Origin: an uncultured Acidobacteriota bacterium | Lineage (GTDB): Bacteria; Acidobacteriota; Terriglobia; Bryobacterales; Bryobacteraceae | DNA: 64,000 nucleotides | Reading direction: 5' to 3' | Assembly (NCBI GenBank): GCA_902826685.1 | Contig: CADEFT010000003.1 | Span: forward strand, 49,750 to 113,749 | Shown here: piece by piece, positions 44,008 through 52,657 of the stretch | How positions within the stretch are numbered: the stretch's first letter is position 1 | Layout of the letters: every line of letters begins with the position of its first letter | The notes under the pieces: generated by a model | Told to the model about the DNA's origin: nothing | The model's database searches: none | The model's input: only the letters and a program-made list of their open reading frames with translations | Made by a program: the position numbers and the translations under genes

Positions 44008-46725
44008 ATGCGGATTCTGGAGAAAGCCCGTTTGCGGCTCCGGTCGCTGTTCGGCCGTCCCAGGGCCGATTTCGAACTCGACGAGGAACTGCGTTTCCAC
44101 CTGGACCAGCTCTCCGAGGAGAACGTAGCGGCCGGTATGCCACCCGAAGAGGCCCGCCGGGCCGCGCAGCGCGCGATGGGAGGCATCGCGCAATACAAGG
44201 AGGAGTGCCGCGATATGCGCCGCGTAAACCTGATCGAGGATTTCGTGCAAGACCTGCGCTACGCGATTCGATCGTTAGCGAAGAGTCCAGGGTTCACCGC
44301 AATTGTCGTGGCCACTCTGGCGCTTGGCATTGGAGCGAACACGGCCATCTTCACGATCGTGCATGGAGTTCTGCTAAGACCGCTCGACTATCCGAAACCC
44401 GACCGGTTGGTGTACCTGACCGCGGAATCCGCGGCCACCGGCGGCACACAGAGTGCGCTGTCGGCGGCCGAGTACAGGGAGTTCCGGCAGATGAGCCGGT
44501 CGTTCACAGCCGTCGGCGCGTATTCGACCGGCGGCGCGGCGTACACAACCGGCGAGGTCAACCTGTCGGCTGGAGAACGGCCGGTGCGGGTGCGGTCGAT
44601 TTCGGCCGATGCGCAATTGTTTGAGGCGCTCGGCATTCCCCCTCAACAAGGACGGTTGTTCCGCGACGAGGAGACTTCCCGTTGGACGGGAACGCTGCCA
44701 CCGCCGATCGCGATTCTCTCGGACCGGTTGTGGCGTACGGCATTCGGAGGACGGCCGGTCGTTGGACAAAAGGTGGGTATCGAGGGGCGCCCGCACGAAA
44801 TCGTTGGGATCATGCCGCCCGGAGCCGACCTGATGGATCATCACCCCGAGGTTTGGCTGCCGCTTTGGCTCCATCCGAACATGGCCAGTGAGCGCGGCGC
44901 GCACGTCCTGTACGCCGTTGGGCGGCTGAAGGAAGGCATCACCTTCGAGGCGGCGCGGACGGAGTTGAGCGCCTTCGTCGAAAACTGGGGCGGGCGGACC
45001 GGCACCAAAGAGCATGTGCCCTCCAACCGTTGGCTGAGCCCGGCAGACCACACCCTTCGATTGCAGACGTTGCAAGAGGCGGTCGCCGGGAGTTCCAGCC
45101 GGCCTTTGTGGGTCCTGCAGGCGGCGGCCGGGTTCGTGCTGCTGATCGTGTGCGCGAATCTGGCCAACCTGACGATGGCGCGAGCCGGGTCGCGGAAACG
45201 GGAGTTTGTACTGCGCGCGGCTCTTGGCGCGAGCCGCTTCCGGCTGATCCGGCAGTCGGTAACCGAGAGCGTTGTGATGTCGGGAGCGGGCGGCCTCCTG
45301 GGTGTATGGCTGGCGAGCGTCGGCGTTCGGGCGCTGGTCCGTGCCTACCCGGGTAGCCTTCCCCGGACGGACGGCCTTGTGGCCGGCCTGCCCGTTCTGC
45401 TGGTTACACTCGGCCTCTCGACCGGGACGGCGCTGCTTTTCGGACTGGTGTCGCTTGGGCGTGGGAGAACGTCCGGCATGGTGATGGCACTCAAGGAGGG
45501 CGGAAGAGGTTCGAGCGGTGCGTGGCGCAGGTACGCCCGCCGTGGACTGGTGATCGCCCAGGTCGCTTTTGCCGCGGTGCTGGCAATCGGCGCGGCGCTG
45601 TTGGCGCAGACGGTGTACCACCTCACCAGGGCCGATGCGGGATTCGACCGGTCGCGGCTGGCCACGTTCTCGATGACATTGCCGATGGCAACTTTCGAGC
45701 CGGACACGCGGGCGCAGGCCTATCAACGCGTCCTCGAAAGGCTTCGCCCGGTGCCGGGCGTGCTGGCAACGGCGGCCATGTCGGGGTTGCCGCCGAATCG
45801 AACCGCCGATGCGATCGGCACCGTCTTCGAGAATCACCTGCCGGGCGACGGCAGGCCTTCGGAAATCGTCGACTATTACCAATTGGTGATGGGCGACTAC
45901 TTCGGGACCATGGGGATCCCGCTGATCGCGGGCCGCGGCTTTGAACCAACCGGCAATGCGTCGCAGGGCAAGGTGGCGGTGGTCAATGAGACTTTGGCGA
46001 AAAGGATCTGGAAAGGGCAGGATCCGATAGGCCGGCGGCTGCGGCCTCCGGGCGGTTGGTTTGGCGCCGGCGGCGCTGTCTGGCATACGGTGATCGGAGT
46101 GGCCAAGGACGTCAGGCAGCAAGGAGTGGATCGCCCGGCGGGCGCGGAAATCTACATATCCCTGGACCAGCATGGCGTCGCGCCGCCCAGCATGAACGTG
46201 GTCATGCGAACGACGCTGCCAACGGGCGCGCTGGCTGGAACGATCGAGCGGGTGGTGCGGGAGGTGGACGCGTCCGTTCCGGTGGTGGGACTTCGCGATA
46301 TGGATTCGGTGTTCGCCGAATCGATTCGCCGGCCGAGACTGCTGGCGCGGCTATTGGGTGCTTTCGCCGGACTGGCGCTGCTACTGGCGGCGATCGGCAC
46401 CTATGGCGTGCTCTCCTACATGGTGACCGAGCGGCGGCGCGAGATCGGAATTCGAGTCGCCCTGGGCGCTGCTCGCTTGAGCGTGCTCACGCAGATCCTG
46501 AAGCAGGGGCTTGAGGTCACCGCGCTCGGTGCCGCCGTTGGAGTGGTGGGCGCGCTGGCCGTAAACCGGCTGATGGCGTCGATGCTGTTTGGTGTGCAGC
46601 CAGCCGACACCGTGACGATCGCCGTTGTGATGGCCACGATTCTGGCGGTGGCGGTGGTGGCCAGTTGGGTGCCTGCGTGGCGCGCTTCGCGGGTGGACCC
46701 AAGCGTTGTGCTGAGGGAGGACTGA
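44008..46725 (+). CDS. ADOP-family ABC transporter permease (MacB/FtsX-like)
   Basis: A 905-residue permease of the acidobacterial duplicated orphan permease type. The N-terminal cytoplasmic ADOP region has FELDEELRFHLDQLSEENVA and PEEARRAAQRAMGG. A first membrane helix near residue 95 (FTAIVVATLALGIGANTAIF) leads to a MacB-like periplasmic domain. An FtsX-like block of three helices (about 370-480, including VLLIVCANLANLTMARAG), a second periplasmic domain and a second FtsX block (GVLSYMVTERRREIGIRVAL) complete it. No ATPase is encoded nearby, as is usual for ADOPs. It is probably part of a tripartite-like efflux or peptide/lipid export system, controlled by the adjacent PadR regulator. Confidence 0.95.
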   Translation: MRILEKARLRLRSLFGRPRADFELDEELRFHLDQLSEENVAAGMPPEEARRAAQRAMGGIAQYKEECRDMRRVNLIEDFVQDLRYAIRSLAKSPGFTAIVVATLALGIGANTAIFTIVHGVLLRPLDYPKPDRLVYLTAESAATGGTQSALSAAEYREFRQMSRSFTAVGAYSTGGAAYTTGEVNLSAGERPVRVRSISADAQLFEALGIPPQQGRLFRDEETSRWTGTLPPPIAILSDRLWRTAFGGRPVVGQKVGIEGRPHEIVGIMPPGADLMDHHPEVWLPLWLHPNMASERGAHVLYAVGRLKEGITFEAARTELSAFVENWGGRTGTKEHVPSNRWLSPADHTLRLQTLQEAVAGSSSRPLWVLQAAAGFVLLIVCANLANLTMARAGSRKREFVLRAALGASRFRLIRQSVTESVVMSGAGGLLGVWLASVGVRALVRAYPGSLPRTDGLVAGLPVLLVTLGLSTGTALLFGLVSLGRGRTSGMVMALKEGGRGSSGAWRRYARRGLVIAQVAFAAVLAIGAALLAQTVYHLTRADAGFDRSRLATFSMTLPMATFEPDTRAQAYQRVLERLRPVPGVLATAAMSGLPPNRTADAIGTVFENHLPGDGRPSEIVDYYQLVMGDYFGTMGIPLIAGRGFEPTGNASQGKVAVVNETLAKRIWKGQDPIGRRLRPPGGWFGAGGAVWHTVIGVAKDVRQQGVDRPAGAEIYISLDQHGVAPPSMNVVMRTTLPTGALAGTIERVVREVDASVPVVGLRDMDSVFAESIRRPRLLARLLGAFAGLALLLAAIGTYGVLSYMVTERRREIGIRVALGAARLSVLTQILKQGLEVTALGAAVGVVGALAVNRLMASMLFGVQPADTVTIAVVMATILAVAVVASWVPAWRASRVDPSVVLRED

Positions 46726-46782
46726 GTCCGGTTCCATTTTTCCTATCTTTGCCTGGACAATGCCGGTACTCTGGGCTCTATT

Positions 46783-47247
46783 GTGCGAATCCTCATGGCG
46801 ATGCTTGCCTTGGCCGGTATGACGCGTTTGGCGGCGGCGGCGTTCGACGATGCACTGATCGCTCAGGAGCGATCGGCTCTGGACCGCTGGGGGAAGGGCG
46901 ACCCTGGCGGCTACCTGTCGATGTACGATCCTGGGATCACCTACTTCGATCCCGCCCGGGAAACGCGCGCCGATGGGCTCCCCGCCATGGAGGTCTATTA
47001 CGCGCCGATCGCGGGAAAGATCAAAGTGGTGAAGTACGAAATGATCGCGCCAAAGGTACAACGCCGCGGCGGAATGGCCGTGCTGAGTTACCAACTGATC
47101 AGCCATGGCGTTCTGGCCTCCGGGAAGCCGTATACCGTTCGTTGGAATTCGACGAAGGTTTATGCGCGCTCGGGGAAGAACTGGAAGCTGATCCACGACC
47201 ATTGGTCGTACATCAAGCCTGAGTTGAAAACACCGAGTCCGGAATAG
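46783..47247 (+). CDS. Exported SnoaL/DUF4440-like (NTF2 fold) protein
   Basis: About 154 residues, starting at GTG 46783 or a nearby downstream ATG, with a signal peptide ending near RLAAAAF. The mature part is one NTF2-like domain: LIAQERSALDRWGKGDPGGY, YLSMYDPGITYFDP, RRGGMAVLSYQLIS and NWKLIHDHWSYIKP. The fold serves as a small enzyme or binding domain and the role is not predictable. It lies 58 bp after the ADOP gene and 10 bp before the AraC-like regulator gene. Confidence 0.8.
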   Translation: MRILMAMLALAGMTRLAAAAFDDALIAQERSALDRWGKGDPGGYLSMYDPGITYFDPARETRADGLPAMEVYYAPIAGKIKVVKYEMIAPKVQRRGGMAVLSYQLISHGVLASGKPYTVRWNSTKVYARSGKNWKLIHDHWSYIKPELKTPSPE

Positions 47248-47256
47248 ACTGGAAGA

Positions 47257-48090
47257 ATGAAGGCGAGATACCGCGAGTACGCACCCAGTGCCGCTCTGAA
47301 GGACGCGGTTCGCGCGATCTTTACTTTTTCCATGGGAAGCGGCGGCTTTGAAGAAGGTTCAAGACCCTTCTGGTCGAGTCTTTGGGCGGACGCCCACGCG
47401 TCGGTGGTTTTCTGCTCCGGCGGCGGCTATTCGATTGAAGGCCTGTGGCACCCCGCGGGACCGCGTTCTCATGTCATCGGCCCGATGAGCCAGTCCCGCC
47501 GGACCACGCCAGACAGTTGTTTCAAGCAAGTGGGCGCGTACTTCACGGCGCAGGGAGTGGGCCGGTTCTTCGATTCTCCGGCTGAGTTGGCGGACCGTGT
47601 GACGGCGCTGGAGGACCTCTGGGGCGCGGCGGCTCGGAGCTTCGACGAGCGGCTGGGAGAGATGGCGGACGATCGCGAACGGGCCCTGGCACTGGACACG
47701 TTCTTATCGCACCGCATCCCGTCGCGAACAGCATTGCGGGGCGGGTTCGACCTGGCTCCGCTGACGAGTTTCGCCCGGCTGAGAGCGGGACGGTTGTCGG
47801 TGGAAGAGATGGCGGACCTCGCCGGCGTTTCCAGGCAACACCTGGCGCGAGAATTCGTCAAGCAAACCGGAGTGGGCCCGAAGCTCTACCTGCGGCTCAC
47901 GCGATTCCGGGCGGTAGCGGGCGGCTCGCTAAGAGCAGACGCCGGCTGGGCCGACCTGGCGCTTCGAGCCGGATACGCGGATCAATCCCACATGATCGCG
48001 GACTTCCGGAGATTTGGTGGAGCGACTCCAGCCCGGCTGGTGCGCGCCGATACGTTTCATCCCTTCCGGTGGCGGGGAAGCCGGGCTTAA
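47257..48090 (+). CDS. AraC-family transcriptional regulator
   Basis: A 277-residue regulator. The C-terminal AraC helix-turn-helix pair reads LSVEEMADLAGVSRQHLARE and LALRAGYADQSHMIADFRRF followed by GATPARLVR. The N-terminal half matches the DUF6597-type sensor domain seen in AraC proteins (FCSGGGYSIEGLWHPAGPRS, KQVGAYFTAQGVGRFFDSPA). The ligand is unknown. The TAA stop meets the TAA of the convergent DoxX-like gene within TTAATTAA. Confidence 0.9.
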   Translation: MKARYREYAPSAALKDAVRAIFTFSMGSGGFEEGSRPFWSSLWADAHASVVFCSGGGYSIEGLWHPAGPRSHVIGPMSQSRRTTPDSCFKQVGAYFTAQGVGRFFDSPAELADRVTALEDLWGAAARSFDERLGEMADDRERALALDTFLSHRIPSRTALRGGFDLAPLTSFARLRAGRLSVEEMADLAGVSRQHLAREFVKQTGVGPKLYLRLTRFRAVAGGSLRADAGWADLALRAGYADQSHMIADFRRFGGATPARLVRADTFHPFRWRGSRA

Positions 48091-48798
48091 TTAAGGCCCT
48101 GCAGCGGCTTTCCTTGCCGTCTGGTATTCCTTCAGGCAGGCATTGAGTGGGCTGCCCTGTTTGTAGATACAGTCGCAGAAGGTCTGGCAGAAACTGCCCT
48201 GGCCCTTGCACTGGTTCGCGCATTCCTCCGCGTCGTTTCCGGGCGTGATATCGAACAGGACGCCACCGGCAATCACTACGGTTATGACGGCCGCGAGAAC
48301 ACAGCCAAAGAACAAGGCGGGGAACCTGCCGGCCGCCGGCGCCTGGCGGCCTTCGACGCGCGGGCTGGGAAGCAAGATCTGTTTCAGCCGGTCATAGTCT
48401 AATGCCAGCAGGAACAGGTTCGCCAGGATCATCAGCGTTACGATGCGGATGCCGTTGAAGCGCGTCGCGTAGTCCAGGACGCAAATGTTGAGGATGATGG
48501 GGAAGTAGCAGAGCGCGCCCAGAAGCGCCGTTCTGGGAATGAGTAACAGAAGCGCCGTCGTCAATTGACCGGTGCCGATGAACGTGTAGTAGTAACCGGT
48601 GAGGAGCAAAGCGTCGAAATAGTGGCCGAGGGGATGATTGGAGGGCAGGCCGGTGAATCGCTCCCCCGTCACTTTGACAATGCCAGATGGAATGAATCCC
48701 AGGGCCAAGACGATACGGCAGAAAACGGCGAACCAGCGAATCCACTTGTTAGACTTCATTTCGCCGTGCAGGCGTTCGAAGCCGGTGAGCAGCGTCAT
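48091..48798 (-). CDS. DoxX-like membrane protein with cysteine-rich C-terminal tail
   Basis: Up to 235 residues; ATG 48759 (MKSNKWIRWF) is an alternative start. The N-terminal ~140 residues hold about four helices of DoxX/SURF4-like character (FCRIVLALGFIPSGIVKVTG, FIGTGQLTTALLLLIPRTAL). A fifth membrane segment (FFGCVLAAVITVVIAGGVLF) is followed by a tail with six cysteines in the spacing C-x3-C-x6-C-x3-C-x-C-x10-C (CANQCKGQGSFCQTFCDC onward). The tail is not a known DoxX feature. It may form disulfides outside the membrane or bind metal. Confidence 0.75.
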   Translation of the reverse strand: MTLLTGFERLHGEMKSNKWIRWFAVFCRIVLALGFIPSGIVKVTGERFTGLPSNHPLGHYFDALLLTGYYYTFIGTGQLTTALLLLIPRTALLGALCYFPIILNICVLDYATRFNGIRIVTLMILANLFLLALDYDRLKQILLPSPRVEGRQAPAAGRFPALFFGCVLAAVITVVIAGGVLFDITPGNDAEECANQCKGQGSFCQTFCDCIYKQGSPLNACLKEYQTARKAAAGP

Positions 48799-48986
48799 GG
48801 GAAGGTAGAGATAGTATGGGCGGAATTGCGCTGTTTCGTCAAGTACTTTTTATCGCAGAGAGAACGACAGCACAGTCTGGTATTCTGTATTCGTGATTGG
48901 TTGATCGCTCCAAGCCCGGTGCCCGTTCTCGATGAGCACGGGTGAAGTGTCTGCTTAGTTCATGCCAAGTTGGAGCTTAAACAATC

Positions 48987-49523
48987 ATGTTCCTGAAATC
49001 GGTATCATCGGACGGACCGGTCCGCATTCGAATGGAAGACCTTGCCGCCGCGGCGGACGTGCCTTCGATTCGCGCTGTCCACGAGGCCGCATTCGGCGGT
49101 TGCGAAGAGGCAGACCTTGTCGACAACCTGCGGGCGAATGGCGCTCTCGTTTCCATGGTGGCGGAATCCGAGTTGGGCATTGTTGGCCACATCCTCTTCA
49201 GCCGGATGTGGATCCAAACGCCTTCTCAACGCGTAGCGGCGACGGCCCTGGCGCCTGTCGGCGTGCTTCCCGAGTGTCAGCGAAAAGGGATCGGCGGGCG
49301 CCTGATTGCCGAGGGCCTGGAGTGGCTACGGCAACGGGAGGAATGCATCGTGATCGTGGTGGGGCATCCGAGTTACTACCCTCGATTCGGATTCTCGACA
49401 GGCAAGGCAGCCTTGCTCGAATCGCCTTTCCCTCGTGAGGCGTTCCTGGCACTCGAACTCGTCGAGGGTGCGCTTGCCGGTGTTCACGGGCCGGTGGTCT
49501 ATCCTCCGGCGTTTGGCCTGTAA
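48987..49523 (+). CDS. GNAT-family N-acetyltransferase
   Basis: A 178-residue acetyltransferase. It reads VRIRMEDLAAAADVPSIRAV, then VGHILFSRMWIQ, and the acetyl-CoA-binding motif VLPECQRKGIGGRLIAEGLE (the R/Q-x-x-G-x-G/A loop). VVGHPSYYPRFGFSTGKA follows, a pattern common to the YhbS-like group. The substrate is unknown. The stop codon is contained in the A-run that serves as the U-tract of the leftward glnA terminator, so the two genes converge tightly. Confidence 0.88.
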   Translation: MFLKSVSSDGPVRIRMEDLAAAADVPSIRAVHEAAFGGCEEADLVDNLRANGALVSMVAESELGIVGHILFSRMWIQTPSQRVAATALAPVGVLPECQRKGIGGRLIAEGLEWLRQREECIVIVVGHPSYYPRFGFSTGKAALLESPFPREAFLALELVEGALAGVHGPVVYPPAFGL

Positions 49524-49562
49524 AAAAAACGCGGCTTCCGCGCCGAGCGCCGGGAAGCCGCG
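49522..49562 (-). terminator. Rho-independent terminator of glnA
   Basis: A perfect 10-bp stem, CGCGGCTTCC (49530-49539) with GGAAGCCGCG (49553-49562), encloses a 13-nt loop. On the minus strand it is followed by eight T residues (49529-49522). This is a textbook intrinsic terminator 31 bp after the glnA stop. Confidence 0.93.
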
Positions 49563-49593
49563 TCCAAACAACGTCCGAATCAACCAACGAAAC

Positions 49594-51024
49594 TTAGAAC
49601 TGATTCCAGAGGTACTGGTTGTAAACCTCGTGGTGATACTGCACTTCCTGCGCCTTGACGATGGTGCCGAGCAGGCGCGGGCAGCGGTCGGCGGAAGCCT
49701 TCTTGAGATCGGCGAAGCGGCCTTTGACGTCGGCGCCCAGCAGTTCGCTGGTCCACTCGGCCGCGTTGAAGTTGTCCATCGCCGTGTAGATGTTATCGGG
49801 CAGGTAGCGCTTGGCCTGGCGCAGATTCTTTTCCCGGCTGATGGAGCCTTCGAGGCCCGTCTTGAAGACGCTGAGCAGGACCATGTAGGGGTTCGCGTCC
49901 GGTCCCACCGAGCGAACTTCCACGCGCGAGCTGCGCTCATTGCCGATCGGGATGCGCACCATCGAGCCGCGATCGACCGGCGAAGCGATGATCTGATTCG
50001 GCGCTTCAAAGTGCGGATCCAGACGGCGATAGGCGTTCACGCTGGCGTTCAGCATCAGGCAGATGTCGTTTCCGTGAGTGAGGATGCGGTCCACGAACTG
50101 CCAGCCGAGCTTGGAGAGCTTCTCTTCGCCCTTGGGATCCCAAAACAGATTCTTGCCACCCTTGGAAATGGAGACGTTGGTGTGCATGCCGCTGCCATTG
50201 ACGCCGACTACCGGCTTTGGCAGGAAGCTGGCCGACAGGCCCATGCTGGTGGCCACCTGGCGGCAAATCAGTTTGTAAAGCTGAATCTGATCGGCGGCGG
50301 CAACCGTTTCGGCGTAGCTGTAATTGATTTCAAACTGCGACGGCGCGACTTCGGGGTGATCCTTTTCATTCTGGAAGCCCATGGCGCGCTGCACTTCAGC
50401 CACCGTGTCGATGAACGTGCGGAGCGGATCGCCGGGCAGCGAGTGGTAATAGCCGCCGGTGTTCACATACTCGAACTTGCCGGTCTCGTGATAGTGGCGC
50501 TCGGCATCGGTGCCCTTGAACAGGAAGCCTTCAATTTCGTTAGCCGCGTTCAAAGTGTACCCGTTCGAGCCGTACTGCTTTTCGGCGTAGGACTTGAGGG
50601 CGCTGCGAATGTCGCCGAGATAAAGGCTGCCGTCCTTGTCGATCACCTCGCCGAACACCAGCACCTTGCCGGGGCCAAAGTAATCGGCCGGCGCCCAGTA
50701 GAAAGCGGACCAGTCCATGCCGAGGCGAAGATCGCTCTCACGCTGCGCGGTGAACCCGCGGATCGAAGAACCGTCGAAGGTCAGATTGTCCCAGCTCTTG
50801 AGCAGGAACTTCTTGTCGTAATCGAGCATGTGCAGGCGGCCTTCGAGGTCGCTGAACATGACGGTGACGGCCTTGATGCCCTTCTCGTCGGTGAGGTATT
50901 TGAGCCGCTCTTCCTGAATCGTTTCCGGAGCCACGCGATTCTTGCGCTGCTCTTTCGCCTTCAGGTTAAGCTCTTCCAGCTCCGGGTAAGGGAGTGCCAG
51001 AAAATTGCGTAGTTCGTTCGACAT
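49594..51024 (-). CDS. glnA: Glutamine synthetase, type I
   Basis: A 476-residue GSI enzyme that makes glutamine from glutamate, ammonia and ATP. Signatures in order are FSDLEGRLHMLDYD, FDGSSIRGF, AANEIEGFLF, APSQFEINYSYAETV (metal ligands), VNGSGMHTNVSISKGG (ATP/glutamate), RRLDPHFEAPNQI, NERSSRVEVR and PDANPYMVL. The adenylylation motif NLYDLP of enterobacterial GlnA is not seen near residue 400, so control by adenylylation is unlikely. AAGGAG precedes ATG 51024. A strong terminator follows. It appears monocistronic. Confidence 0.97.
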   Translation of the reverse strand: MSNELRNFLALPYPELEELNLKAKEQRKNRVAPETIQEERLKYLTDEKGIKAVTVMFSDLEGRLHMLDYDKKFLLKSWDNLTFDGSSIRGFTAQRESDLRLGMDWSAFYWAPADYFGPGKVLVFGEVIDKDGSLYLGDIRSALKSYAEKQYGSNGYTLNAANEIEGFLFKGTDAERHYHETGKFEYVNTGGYYHSLPGDPLRTFIDTVAEVQRAMGFQNEKDHPEVAPSQFEINYSYAETVAAADQIQLYKLICRQVATSMGLSASFLPKPVVGVNGSGMHTNVSISKGGKNLFWDPKGEEKLSKLGWQFVDRILTHGNDICLMLNASVNAYRRLDPHFEAPNQIIASPVDRGSMVRIPIGNERSSRVEVRSVGPDANPYMVLLSVFKTGLEGSISREKNLRQAKRYLPDNIYTAMDNFNAAEWTSELLGADVKGRFADLKKASADRCPRLLGTIVKAQEVQYHHEVYNQYLWNQF

Positions 51025-51087
51025 GAAGCTCCTTGCGTGGTGGCTTTGAGACGGCTGGACAGGGGCGTCCGCACCGGCTGAATCTCG

Positions 51088-51093
51088 ATTATA
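51088..51093 (-). promoter_or_regulatory. Candidate -10 box of glnA
   Basis: A perfect TATAAT on the minus strand lies 64 bp upstream of the glnA start. No good -35 hexamer is found at 16-18 bp, so the promoter may depend on an activator or have an extended context. Confidence 0.4.
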
Positions 51094-51177
51094 ACCATCA
51101 GGCGACAGCGTAGCGCCAATGTATTATTTTATGGCCCTCATAATCCAAACGTAATGAGCCCCGATCATAAGAACGGA

Positions 51178-52317
51178 TTATTGTAGAGCTTTGGCGATGG
51201 CCTCGACCAGTTCTTTGCCGAAGCGGACCCGGTCTTCGATGGCGGGCAGGCGGCCCAGTTTGGGATTGTGCGAGATCCGTTGCTCCATCAAAAAGGCGGG
51301 AATCCGGTGCCGCGCGTGGAGTCCTTGCACGACGTTCATCCTTCCCTTCATGCCAGCGGTGGTGGTGGTTTCGGCGAAGAACAACTCGCGGGTGGGGGCA
51401 AACGTGGTTCCGGCCTTCAGGAGGCCAAACAGGCGGGTGGCGAACTCCTGGTGCGCCGTGCCGGGCGGGCCTTCCAGGTATTCCCCGGTTTCGGTGTTAT
51501 GGAGGGATAGAAAGAAGTCGATGGTGCGGCCGGAGGAGATCCAGGTGTCGATGGCGCCGCGCTGGGCGGCGATCTCGGGCATCTTCGCCGGATCCGATAC
51601 ATCCCAGTTGCGGTTCAGATCGTAGCCGTTGACGTTGAAGCGCACCCCGCCGTGGGTGACACCATCGGGGTCGCAGAGCGGGAAGATCTTCCAGGTGATG
51701 CCTTGCCGCAGCGAGGCATCGGCGAGCAGGGCGCGCACGGCTCCGTCGCCGGCCCAACTGCTGCCCGATTCCCAGGCGTGCTGGCGGAACATCAGCCACG
51801 CGGTTTTGGGTCCGTCGCCGATGGTCCAGAGATAGAGGGGGCGGCCCTGGACGGTTTTCCCGATGACCGCCTCGTGCTTGCCGGGCTGTTTGCGCAAGGC
51901 TTCGAGGTGCTCATTGGTATAAGGCGGTGTGTGCGCCACCCAGAAGGTGGATCTTTCCGGTGTGACCTTCAAAGTCATGGTGGGGCCCGAGGTGTCGTAT
52001 TCGAATGCCGTGATGTGACGCCAGGTCTTGCGGTCGTGGCTGAGAACGGCCGGAGTGTCGCGGGTGACGGCTCCGCGATTGGGCTTGTAGTTGTACTCGC
52101 CGGGCAGGTCGACCAGATCGAGGCGCATTTCAGTGCCGGGGGTGGCGTTGTCCACGCGGAAGTAATACCAGTTGGCCTGGCGGTTGCGGCCATCCTGATC
52201 TTTTTGGCCTTTGAGGGCGAGGCGGAAGTGAGTGGGGGATAGACGTTCGATGCGGCCGAGGTTGCCGCCGTCGAAATCGGTGGAGACGGTGGCGGCGGCG
52301 AGCAGGAGTGCCAGCAT
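51178..52317 (-). CDS. Exported M14-family zinc carboxypeptidase
   Basis: About 379 residues from ATG 52317, with a very short signal (MLALLLAAATVSTDF). An N-terminal beta-sandwich (about residues 15-125) of the cytosolic-carboxypeptidase/AGBL type precedes the catalytic domain. Zinc ligands are in MFRQHAWESGSSW (HxxE) and FFLSLHNTETGEYLEG (His). VNGYDLNRNWD carries the substrate-binding Asn-Arg, and AFLMEQRIS the catalytic Glu. The upstream extension of the frame is non-homologous and overlaps the next gene. It should cleave C-terminal residues from peptides outside the cytoplasm. Confidence 0.9.
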   Translation of the reverse strand: MLALLLAAATVSTDFDGGNLGRIERLSPTHFRLALKGQKDQDGRNRQANWYYFRVDNATPGTEMRLDLVDLPGEYNYKPNRGAVTRDTPAVLSHDRKTWRHITAFEYDTSGPTMTLKVTPERSTFWVAHTPPYTNEHLEALRKQPGKHEAVIGKTVQGRPLYLWTIGDGPKTAWLMFRQHAWESGSSWAGDGAVRALLADASLRQGITWKIFPLCDPDGVTHGGVRFNVNGYDLNRNWDVSDPAKMPEIAAQRGAIDTWISSGRTIDFFLSLHNTETGEYLEGPPGTAHQEFATRLFGLLKAGTTFAPTRELFFAETTTTAGMKGRMNVVQGLHARHRIPAFLMEQRISHNPKLGRLPAIEDRVRFGKELVEAIAKALQ

Positions 52318-52321
52318 CCTT

Positions 52322-52585
52322 TCAGGATACGGCGGGTTGAGAGAAAAGTTCGTAGATGCGGTCAAGGATCGAGGGCAGCGCTTGCTGGGCCGCGTTTTCT
52401 TGGGCGGCGTCGTCGAAATGATCGAGGAAAATCTGCTTGTCGAGGTCGGCACGGAGCCCGTGCGTCTGGCGGACTCGGTTGAGTGCGAAGTATACGATTG
52501 AAAATGGAAGTTCAGGCTGCAAGAACACTTCCGCTTCCAGAAACTCGATACCGGCGCCAGATGGAACGCCACTGAGCTTCAGCAT
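52322..52585 (-). CDS. Small hypothetical protein, partner of the ART-like gene
   Basis: An 87-residue protein in the frame opened by ATG 52585; no better start exists before the upstream stop. The sequence has a beta-rich first half (EFLEAEVFLQPELPFSIVYF) and an acidic helical second half (KQIFLDHFDDAAQENAAQQA). It is 72 bp downstream of the ADP-ribosyltransferase-like gene and 4 bp before the M14 gene start. The small acidic character and position suggest an antidote or regulatory partner, but no family is recognised. Confidence 0.55.
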   Translation of the reverse strand: MLKLSGVPSGAGIEFLEAEVFLQPELPFSIVYFALNRVRQTHGLRADLDKQIFLDHFDDAAQENAAQQALPSILDRIYELFSQPAVS

Positions 52586-52657
52586 CTTGGTTTTCGTGGC
52601 GGGAGCTAAGCCGAATGCTGAAATTGTCTTCTTTCTTATCGGTGGAACGAGCCAGAG

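Noticed and set aside
44374..46173. Minus-strand frame of about 600 codons opposite the ADOP permease
   Set aside because: Arg/Pro/His-rich antisense text without domains. The plus strand encodes a clear ADOP protein.
48921..48941. Hairpin CCCGTTCTC-GAT-GAGCACGGG before the GNAT gene as a terminator
   Set aside because: It has a mismatch, no T-run on either strand and no gene that clearly ends there.
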